Source of the DNA: Nannochloropsis oceanica
Taxonomy: Eukaryota > Sar > Eustigmatophyceae > Eustigmatales > Monodopsidaceae
Direction: 5' to 3'
Assembly: GCA_004519485.1 (NCBI GenBank)
Contig: CP038110.1
Location: forward strand, 930,001-994,000
DNA: 64,000 nt
This document shows, piece after piece, positions 32,793 to 41,795 of the stretch. The notes beneath the pieces are model-generated. The model searched no databases. It saw only the letters and a program-made list of their open reading frames with translations, and was not told the DNA's origin. A program made the position numbers and the translations under genes. The stretch's first letter is position 1. Every line of letters begins with the position of its first letter.

Positions 32793-32904
32793 CTACACCC
32801 GTCTACCACTCCCATGCCGCAACAATGCATGCCCTACCTCCTCTCCTTCTCCTCCATCTTTTCCTACCCGCTTATCTCTTTTTCCTGCATCTGCTGCTCC
32901 TGTC
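32653..32904. repeat. 126-base direct tandem duplication
   Basis: Bases 32653-32778 and 32779-32904 are nearly identical, differing by a few substitutions. The stop codon of the NPC2-like reading frame lies in the right copy, so the duplication spans the 3' end of that gene. High identity points to a recent event. Confidence 0.9.
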
Positions 32905-33832
32905 GATATCAGTGGCAACCGTAACCGTACATACTGTTCCATCGCCATCTCCATCCCCCTCCCTAGCCCTCCCCCTCCCATCCAAGCCGCCGTCGACCGT
33001 CCGGGCAACGCCGAAAACAAATGATTGAAAGACGTGGATGAGGAAGAGGACACGAATGTGGAAAATGAGGAAGACGAGGGCTTCAACCATCCTGGTAGCC
33101 CGATCAAGGGGTGCGTCTTTACATCGACATGCACCTCAACACACATCAACTTTTCGCCTGACTCATCATACATTTCCACGCGCACACTCACCCCAAGCCC
33201 GGGCGTCAAGCTCGGCACATGATCACGAAGGATGGTAGTGGTAGGTTGGCCCTTAATTAAAGGACATCTTACGCCGGGCTCGTTGCAAATATCCCGGGTC
33301 TCTGTCAGGGGGATGCCGAGGACGTGCACTGAGGGAGGGAGGGAGAAAGGGAGGGAGGGAGGGGAGGAAGGAGGACATGGTTGAGCCGAGAGAGATTACA
33401 TCGGGCTCACCTTTCTTGCCCGTTGCCTATCCAAATTCCTGGTCTGTACTATGTTTATTCCAGGGCGAACACAATTAAATTTCTAATTAGCCGCTCTGAT
33501 CCGCATGCCAATTCTTTCTCCCCTCCCCCCTTCCTCTCCCCTTCCTCTCCCCTTTCGCTCCCCATCTCCATTCTGTCCTTCCTCTCTAAGTCTTCCTACC
33601 CGGACCAACCTGTAGCAAGCACTTTCCCACCCGTCACGGTCACATTGGGTGTGTAGCTCGCCTTGATGACCACGTCCTTTCCCGGGACAACAGGCCATTC
33701 GTTCAGGGAAATTGAATCAAGACCCAGCGCGTCGGGACCGCACAGACTGAAAGGAAGGGGGTGCTCTTGTGCGTGGCTCAGAGTAGAAACGGACGCCTGG
33801 AAGAGGAGGAGGAGGAGGAGGAAGGGCTGCAT
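32793..33832 (-). CDS. NPC2-like ML-domain lipid-binding protein
   Basis: Two exons (33610-33832 and 32793-33328) joined in phase give a secreted or vacuolar sterol/lipid-binding protein of the MD-2-related lipid-recognition family. Residues 1-22 ([22 protein letters not shown]) form a signal peptide. The ML fold follows: FSLCGPDALGLDSISL, WPVVPGKDVVIKASYTPNVT, then ETRDICNEPGVRCPLIKG and GVSVRVEMYDESGEKLMCVE, with the family's spaced cysteines. The intron starts GTTGGT and ends in a CCCT run plus CAG. The canonical domain ends near residue 145 (CVEVHVDVK). The remaining ~105 residues are Ser/Gly rich and run into the tandem duplication, so the true C-terminus may be shorter through an unseen intron. 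The start was chosen for its signal peptide; the frame is open a further 39 codons upstream. Confidence 0.82.
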
Positions 33833-34385
33833 GGCGCCGAGGCGCGCCTCCACGGGACCTGTGGCGGAGGGAAGAAGTTTGGGAGGTCGGGTTGGTAAAG
33901 GCACTGCATGCGATTCCTGGCTGGACCGCCAAATTACAGGTCTGTTCACTCCAGTTTTATGTTAAAAATCAAAATGCTCGTGCCTATGGTACCTGAAGGC
34001 CTTGGGCATGGCAAGAAGTGCAAGCGTTTCTCGTGAAGAGGCATCATGGTGGGGTAAAGAAGACGTCCGCGGAGGACCGTGTGCACATAAAGCAGTGTTT
34101 ATTGAAGGCCATCATGCAAGCGACTTTGGCAAGGGCGATGATTGTACTATGAGTGTGGCATTTGTACACCATCGTTCCTCACACCAAGGTATGACGCGAG
34201 GGCAGGCAAGCCTGGCCTGCAGCCGTACCCCCCTCGTGGCTCATTTTCTTGGCGAAGAGGAAATAAACTGATGGAAATGAAGTATTTATTTATACCTTAT
34301 TTTATTAATCTTCCTATCGTTTCTATCATGACGCTTTTGTTGCTGCTTTATATCCCTTCTACTTTGTACAAACTTCCTTCTTGTC
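33833..34385. other. Intergenic between two minus-strand genes
   Basis: This holds the NPC2-like promoter side on the left and the 3' flank of the coiled-coil gene on the right. No motif or coding segment is supported. Confidence 0.5.
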
Positions 34386-37305
34386 TCAACCCTCCTCCTC
34401 TTTCGCTACCGCTTCGTCCCTCCCTCCATCCTTCCCCCTCTCTTCCAACTGTTGCAACAGCCTGATTTTCTCCCCTCTTGCCGACTGCAAGCGCCGCGCT
34501 TCCTTCTCCAACTTAACGTTGGATGCCAGGAGGGAGGGAAGAAGGGAGCGAAGGGAGGCAAGGGAGTCCGAGGAAGATGCGGTTTTGGTGGCCATGTCAG
34601 TTGTAGATGCATGGAGGGAGGAGATGATCTGGACGTAACGGTCGTGGTACGAGGAGAGCTCAGAGAACAATGTCTAGAGGGAGGGAAGGAAGGAGGGGTG
34701 AGGGGTGAAGAAATGGCGTACAGGGAGGGACAGAGTGAGGGAGGGCATACAGTGGAAGAGGGAGGAAGATGGCGATGGATGGAGGGAGGGAGGGAGGGAA
34801 GGAGTACCCGATTGGAGCTGTCATAGGCGGCTTTGTCTTTGAGAGACTGCTCCACTTGGACCCGCATGCTGGTAATACGGGCCAACTGAGAGAGGGAGGG
34901 AGGGAGGGAGGGAGGGAGGGAGGGAGGGAGGATGGAGGGGAGGTTAATTGACGGTAGGTGTGTGGATGGCTTCACGCGTTGGCTGGCACCCTCCCATTTT
35001 CCCGCCCTCCTTTCCTCTTTCCCTCCTTCTTCCCATCCTTCCTTGCATCCCTCCCTCTTTCCCTTCCTCCTTCCACTTTCGCAGTCCACCACGCCCCTCT
35101 TCTACCGCCTACTAATCCCTCTCCCCCCCGACCTACTTCTTTTTCCATTTTTTCACACTCATTTTTCTTGATCTCTTCGGCCTGAAGGATCGATTGAAAA
35201 TATTTAAGATGCAACTGGAGCTGGTGCTGCTTGCTTGCCAGGCTGCAGGGAGGGAGGGAGGGGGGGAGGGAGGGAGGGAGGGAGGGAGGGAGGGAGGGAG
35301 GGGAAATGAGGAGATTGGAAGGGACTTACGGGAAGGGGGAAGGAGATAGCGGGCAAGAAAAGGGAGGAGGCGAAAGGGAGAAAAATGCAAAAGCTGAGGG
35401 AGGGAGGGAGGGAGGGACTGACGTTTGCTGCATCGTCGCCATAGCGGCTTTCCTCTTCGACTCGAGCAATCTCTGTGAGTGGGTGGGTGGGTGAATTATA
35501 AATGGATCAGAACCCCTCCCTTCATCCTTAACTTCCTCCCTCCCTCCCTCCCTCCCTCCCTCCCTCCCTCCCTCCCTCCCTCCCTGCCCATTTTCGTTCT
35601 TCCTCCCTCCCTCCCTCCCTCCCTCCCTCCCCTCCCGCCATTACCTCGGTCGCATCCCTCCCTTCCTTGTACAGGGCGATCTGTTCACGGTGACCTTCGA
35701 GCCGTTGAATCTCGTCGGCCACACACTGGTTCTAGGGAGGGAGGGCGGGAGGGAGAGAAGGAGGAGTGAACAGGTGATAATCCAGGGAAAGGGGGAGGGA
35801 GGGAGGGAAGGAGGGAGGGAGGGAAAACGCTCAGGAAGGGATCCATTAGACACGTATTAAATCGACTTATCCTCCCTCCTTCCCTCCCTCCCTACCTGCC
35901 TCTCCTCCTCCTGCACCCTCTCCTTCAGGTGTTGGACGCTTTTCAAGAATGTGGCACGCATCGTTGCCACGTCAGTGTCGCCGCTCCCTCCCTCCTTCCC
36001 TCCCTCCTTCCCTCCCTCCTTCCCTCCTTCCTCGGGCGGGCTCTGCCCGTCGCTGTCTGATGGGCGAACAGGACAGGAGGAGGAAGAGGAAGAAGAGGAG
36101 GAAGAAGAGGGGGGGGAGGAGAAGGACGGATGCGTCTCTTGAAATTCCTACATGTCGTCATTGTTGTTGTTGAGTTGGCATTGTGTAGAGGTGAAGTAAG
36201 TGTCGAAAGCCCTCCCTCCCCCTCTTCCTCTCTCCCTCCCTCCCTCTTCCTTACCTTGATCCGCTGCGCCAAAAGCCTGTTAATGCTCACCAGCCTCTCT
36301 TTCAAGCCCTCCCTTTTCCGCCTCTCCTCGTGGAATGAATCTGTCCGAAGGCGCAGTAGCTCGTTCTTCTTGCCCATGACCAATGCGCGGGCCACCGCGG
36401 CCACGTCATTTTCCAACCTGAGGGAGGGAGGGAGGGAGGGAGGGAGGGAGGGAGGGTGGGAAGGAGGGAGGGAACGTGTCGTACAACGTCAAGATGAGTT
36501 AGGACAGACAAATAAAGAGGGAGGGAGGGCTTGCCCCTAATCCACGTACCGATCATTCTCCTCCTTCCTCCCCTGCAACAGCGCCAGAATGGAAGTCACC
36601 TTCCTGTGCAGCATCGCCGCTCCCTCCTCCCCTTCCTTCTCCTCTCTTCCCGGCGCTAAAAGGAGATCTAACTCCTCCTCCTCCTTCTCCTCCCCTCCCT
36701 CTCTTTCTCCCTCGTTCCCCTCCTCCCACTGTACATCCATCATCATCCTCTCTATCTCACGATGAATTTCTCCCTCCTCCTCCTCCTCCTTTGATTCTCC
36801 CCCCCCTCGTCGTGCTGTACGTCTCTTTGCGTTGGTCTGGGACTTCTTATTCTTCATTTTCTTTTTACTATTCTTCTTTTCGGTGCCTTCTCTCCCGTCT
36901 TTTGTTTTGGTTTGAGGTGTGAGGGAGACGCCGGTGGAGGCGGAAGAGAGCTGGGAAAGCAGGAGCTGCATGAGCGCCGGGTCCTATAAGGGAAGTTGAG
37001 TTCGGGGTGATCATCATATCAATCGTACGTCATATTCTACACATGTTAGCGCGTATGGGGTTTAATTCCACCCTCCTTTGCCCACTTTGCCTTCCTACCT
37101 TGTGCTTGTCCCTCCGCTCCCCGCCAAATTTCCCATCCTCGGCTGCTTCCGACGAGGAGGAGGACGACAGCTGACAAGGAAGGAGAGTCGAAGACGAGGA
37201 AGTGGAGAGGGAGGAGAAGGAAGACAATGGAGGGGAGGAGGGGGAGGCGTCGAGGGAAAGGGTCTTGGATGTCTCTCCGTCGGTCTCGGCAGGTGGTAGG
37301 TTCAT
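34386..37305 (-). CDS. Coiled-coil protein, function unknown
   Basis: About nine exons encode a protein I cannot assign. Exon 1 (37099-37305) starts MNLPPAETDGE and is Ser-rich. Exon 2 (about 36548-36984) has a basic then acidic low-complexity stretch (KKNSKKKMKNKKSQ, then EEEEE). Later exons are long charged helices: LENDVAAVARALVMGKKNEL and REGLKERLVSINRLLAQR (36255-36418), SVQHLKERVQEEERQ, CVADEIQRLEGHREQIALYK (35644-35732), HQLQLHLKYFQSILQAEEIK, ARITSMRVQVEQSLKDKAAY (34809-34887), and a last exon (34386 to about 34677) with LFSELSSYHDRYVQIISSL and SNVKLEKEARRLQ. The order and the 'L-SEL-Y-D-Y' segment recall taxilin-type coiled coils, but this resemblance is weak. The sense-strand introns show the GGGA/CCCT pattern. 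It starts 417 bases from the divergent eIF2B-gamma gene, so the two may share a promoter. Confidence 0.7.
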
Positions 37306-37722
37306 GCCTCACCGGCCCAAGTCTGAGGGAGAGAGAAAAGGATGGGAGGAAAGATGGGAAAGAAGGCAGTTTTACAACGACATGAGGCTTGGAACTATGT
37401 CTGGTGTGTGTGTTTGTATGTGTACATTAGGGCCTTCATTATTAATGTAACATTTTGGGCGAAGGAGCCTGTTCGGCGGCTGCACTTTGTCCCAATTGAC
37501 TTCCTCACTGATGCTTGCCTTTCCTTGCTCATTATCACTCTCTATACGTTTATTCCGCGCAACCAGCACCCTTGGATACGCGCAGCAAGCGACCTGGCAA
37601 CAAACATGCACGCACTCTCACGGGTTATCATGGATCATGGCCGGCGCAAGAACCGCATCCCCTCAGGCTTTCAACCTCCTCTCTTTATTGCTTCCTTCAT
37701 ATGAATAATACAGGCAGGGGCG
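37306..37722. promoter_or_regulatory. Divergent promoter, coiled-coil gene / eIF2B-gamma
   Basis: The two start codons (37305 minus, 37723 plus) point apart with 417 bases between them, so both promoters must lie here or overlap upstream untranslated exons. No TATA-like or other element can be named with confidence. There are no GGGA/CCCT runs, in contrast to the flanking introns. Confidence 0.5.
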
Positions 37723-40700
37723 ATGGCCAACACGGCCGGTGCCGGAGGCCTAAGCAGCACGCTGCGGGGCGGCATTCGACCACAATTTATGGTGCGTAAC
37801 AAGCATGGGGACAAAATGTTCAAAGGAAGAGGACTGTTTGTGTGTAGGAAAGCTCGCCGCTCACCCTCCTCCCCTCCCTCCCTCCCTCCCACCCTCCCTC
37901 CCTCATGCCCCCTCTCTCCCGCCCTCCCTCCCCCCTTCGTCATCTGCACCTGTAGGCCGTCATTCTCGCCGACGTGGACGCCCATGCCCTCTATCCGCTC
38001 ACGAACGACTTGCCCAAATCCTTGCTTCCGCTGCTGAATCGGCCTTTGTTGCAATATCAGCTGGACTTGCTGCACGCGAGTGGTAAGGAAGGGAGAGAGG
38101 AAGAGAGGGAGGGAGGAAGAGGATAAAAGCTTGAATGCCTTACTGGATACAATCCCATTAGCGAAGGAGCAGAAGAATGGAGTGCATGCTGTCCACTGTC
38201 CCTCTCCTCCTACCCTCCTGCATTCCTTTCAACCCTTTTCTCTCCTCCATCCCCTCCTTCCCCCCCCCTCAAGGTTTCAGCGAGTGCGTGGTGGTGACCA
38301 CCCGCGATGCTCATGATCGTGTCCAGATATTGGTGCGAAACGAGTACCGGTGCGTGCGTGATTAGGAGGGAGAGAGGGAGGGGAGGGAGGGAAGGGATTC
38401 AAACTTTCCAGAGGCACACTTCCTCAGACTTACTCCCACCCTCCCTCCCTCCCTTCTTCCCCACTTGCTTCCAGAGGTGACGTAGCTGTGGACCTGGTGT
38501 GTGTGGAGAATCATTTCGGCACTGCGGATATGCTTAGAGCCATTAAAGACAAGATAAAAACGGTGAGCGAGGGAGGAAGGGAGAGAGGGAGGGAGGAAGG
38601 GAGAGAGGGAGGGAGGGAGAGAGACATGTACACAGCACATCACCACTTACCTTCCTCTTCTTTTGCCTTCTCAACCTTCCTCCCATTTCCCGCTTGCTTT
38701 TCTACCTCCTCCCCGCTTTGAGATTTTTCTCATCCTCACTTACCCTCCTCCATCTCCCTCCCTTCCCCCCTCCCTCCCTCCCTTTGTTTCCTTGCCTAGG
38801 ATTTTTTGGTCTTGACGGGCGACCTGGTTTTGGGGCGGCACTTGCATGATGTCATCGACTTGCACAGGTAGGTGGGTAGGTAGGTAGGGAGGGGGGGAGG
38901 GAAGTAATCGAGGAGTTGTAAGTTGCTCATTCATTCACTCGCGCTTCCTCCCTCTCGCCCTCCCTCCCGCCCTCCCTCCGTCCTACAGAGCTAAGCGGTC
39001 AGACTTAACCTTCCTCCTGAAGCGTTTACCTCCTCCGTCTCCCGCCGTAGGGGGAAAGCGAGGAGAAGGAGGAGGAGGAGGAGGAGGAGGAGGGAAGGGG
39101 GGAAAGAAGGGAGGGGTGACAGGAGGAGCGTCCATCGTTGGGGCAGCGGCGGCGATCGTACGTAGGCAGGGAGGGAGGGAAGGAGGGAGGGTGGGAGGGG
39201 TAGTAGCGATATGTCAGGGGACCATGCTGACAAGCTCCCCTCGCCCCTTCCCCCCTCCCTCCCTCCCCCCCTCCCTCCCTCCCTCCCTCCCTCCCTCCCT
39301 CCCTCCCTTCCTGTGCCAGGAGGAAGAGGACGAGGAGTTCGATTACATAGGCCTTGTGCCGGGGGAGCAGAGGGTGGTGATGAAAGTCCCCGCCATCACG
39401 CTGGAAGGGTCAACCCTGAGGTTATCCAAGGTGAGGGAGGGAGGGAGGGAGGGAGGGAGGGAGGGAGGGAGGGAGGGAGGGAGGATCAATTCTTCCCCCT
39501 TTTTCCTACCCCTCACACGTCGACTGATCTCCCCCTCCCTCCCTCGCTTCCCCCCTCTCTCTCTTCCTCCTTCCTTTAGGCGCTCCTCCGACGCGTCTCG
39601 TCCTTCCAGCTCCATTCCAACCTCATCGACACGCGCCTCTACCTCCTTGCACACTGGGTACTTGAGCTCATCGAGAACAAGGAAGACTTCACCAGGTCCA
39701 TCTCTCTGCCCCCTCCCTCCTCCCCGCCCTACTTCCCTCCCTCTCCACTCTAATGTCCGTCAGCGATTCCAAGGCTGTGATGCCTTTCATATGACCAAAC
39801 CCCCTCCCTCCCTCCCTCCCTCCCTCCCTACCTCCTTCCCTCCCTTCTCGCCCCCAGCCTGGAAGAAGACGTCCTTCCCTTCATTGTACGCCAGCAATTT
39901 AAAGGCCCAGAAGCCTTTGGCAGCGCCGTCTCCGTCCCTGTGGGCAACACGGAGGTGGAGGTGAGAGGGCGGGTGGAAGGGAGGGAGGGAAGGAGGGAAG
40001 GAGGGACGGAAGGCTCATGTATGCAGCCATTCACCCTATACTATCTCTCTCTGTCCCTCCCGCCCTCTCACCCTCCCTCCCCCCATTCTATAGGCCACAA
40101 TTGCCGCCCTTTCCGCTGGCTCAGTCTACGCACGTCCTGATGACGGTCCTCGGTGTTTCGCCTACATTCTCGACCCTTCTACAGAGAGAGGGAGGGAGGG
40201 AGGGAGGGAGGTAGGGGGCATGTACTGCTCGAAGCTGACGTCCACTACGGCCTACATGCTGATGAATCGGGAGGTGAGGGAGGGAGGGAGGGACGAAGGG
40301 AGCAAGGAAGACGATGGGTGTCTATGGACACCAAAATTCTGACGTCGGTGTCAAATTTTAACCTCTTAGAATTATGTATGCTTACCCCTCCCTCCCTCCT
40401 TCCCTCCCTCTCTCACTGCCATCTCCTAGCTCATGACCCTCTCCAGGGAGGTGGCGGCCTGGGATCCCCCGGAAGGATACCGGCCCAAGGAAACATGCGT
40501 GGTCGGAGAGGGGTGTGCGTTTGGCGAGCAGGTAGGGAGGGAGGGAGGGAGGGAGGGAGGGAGGGAGGGAGGGAGGGAGGGAGAGGGCACTTCAGTTTTA
40601 CGATGGCGATGATACGTATTTGTGCTCGCCCTTCGTCTCTTTCTCCCTTCCTCCCTACAGATTTATATCAAGGCCACTTATACAGACAACAACCGCCATT

Positions 40701-41195
40701 TCGGCGCTAGATCTCACATACATGATTTTCTCCGTCCCTCCCTCCCTCCCTCCTCCCTCCTCCCTCCTCCCTTCCCCTAGGTCAACATCAAGGCCTCGGT
40801 CTTGGGCGCCAATTGCAAGATCGGCACGCGCGTTAAGATTCACCAGTGCGTACTCATGGACAATGTGACCGTGTCCGACGGCGTTACTCTTACTAATACT
40901 GTGGTCTGTCCCCATGCCCGGATCCAGGTACGCGCTCCCCCCCCCCCCTCCCCCTCTTCCTCTTTTCCTCGACCCTGTCCTCTGTATATCAAATAATATG
41001 TCCCGTCTTCATTTGAGGGATAGCTGCACACTTTCTGAATGCCGCGTTCTTATCGTCTCTGAGCCCCTGTCATCCTTCCCTATCGCCTTCCCTCCCTCCA
41101 AGGAATTTTGCTCGCTCCAAGACTCCTTCGTAGGCTCGTATATGACTGTGCCAGCCAAGACCAAACTTAAGAATGGTGAGCTGATGAGAGAATGA
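37723..41195 (+). CDS. EIF2B3: Translation initiation factor eIF2B subunit gamma
   Basis: Thirteen exons in phase give 482 residues, close to the usual length of about 450. eIF2B-gamma is part of the catalytic arm of the eIF2 guanine-nucleotide exchange complex in the cytosol. Exons: 37723-37791, 37956-38082, 38274-38349, 38475-38562, 38800-38867, 38989-39157, 39320-39430, 39580-39695, 39858-39960, 40094-40273, 40430-40531, 40781-40927, 41103-41195. The N-terminal nucleotidyltransferase-like domain reads AVILADVDAHALYPLTNDLP and KSLLPLLNRPLLQYQLDLL, then GFSECVVVTTRDAHDR, FGTADMLRAIKDKIKTDFLV and LTGDLVLG. The C-terminal left-handed beta-helix of hexapeptide repeats follows (CVVGEGCAFGEQVNIKASVL, GANCKIGTRVKIHQCVLMDN, VTVSDGVTLTNTVVCPHARI). 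Insertions of Gly/Lys (exon 6) and of REGG (exon 10, from an in-frame GGGA run) are specific to this lineage. Splice phases fit throughout. Confidence 0.93.
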
Positions 41196-41795
41196 GGAAC
41201 AGGAATCATTGGAAAAGGAGATAGAAGAAAAGAGGGAAGAACGAATTATAAGTCAAAGCGTTGTCGAATCGCATGAACGAGAGGAGAATTACCATAACTG
41301 TCCAGGCAACTCAAAGCGGACAGCGATGCAGCCAATTACGGTCGGCTTATGTTTCTCCGCCTCCTTCTTATTTTTCTCCTTCTTTCTTTCTCTTCTCCTT
41401 CTTCTTCTACCTTTTCTTCTTCCTTTTTTTGTCTTCTTTAAATTTTATTACATAGTGTCATAGGCAGCCCCGATCGGAGCTCTCATCAGGACGATGTATG
41501 TCGTGCAGTCCTAAGCTTCCCCTTGACGCTCAGACTTCATATTATTTGTTTCCACTGTCTCCTTCTTACTCTTTCTTTCGCTTACTTGGTCCTTTTATTC
41601 CAAAAAAAGCACTGATACCTCTTTTTCGTCCTCCGGCGAACTCTACGCATCCTTCCTTCGTCATCCTCTAATTTCTTTCCATTCGTCCTTTCCTCTCCTT
41701 CAAGTTTGTACTCTTCCTTTCTCTTCGGCTTTTGCTGCGTGCAGCTGGTTGATCTACTCTCCATGCCTCCGTTGAATGAGTCTTGAATGTTGCCT
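41196..41795. other. Convergent intergenic region
   Basis: The 3' ends of eIF2B-gamma (plus) and the trehalose enzyme (minus) face each other across 600 bases of T-rich/C-rich DNA. It contains no supported coding segment; the transcription ends of both genes must lie here. Confidence 0.55.
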
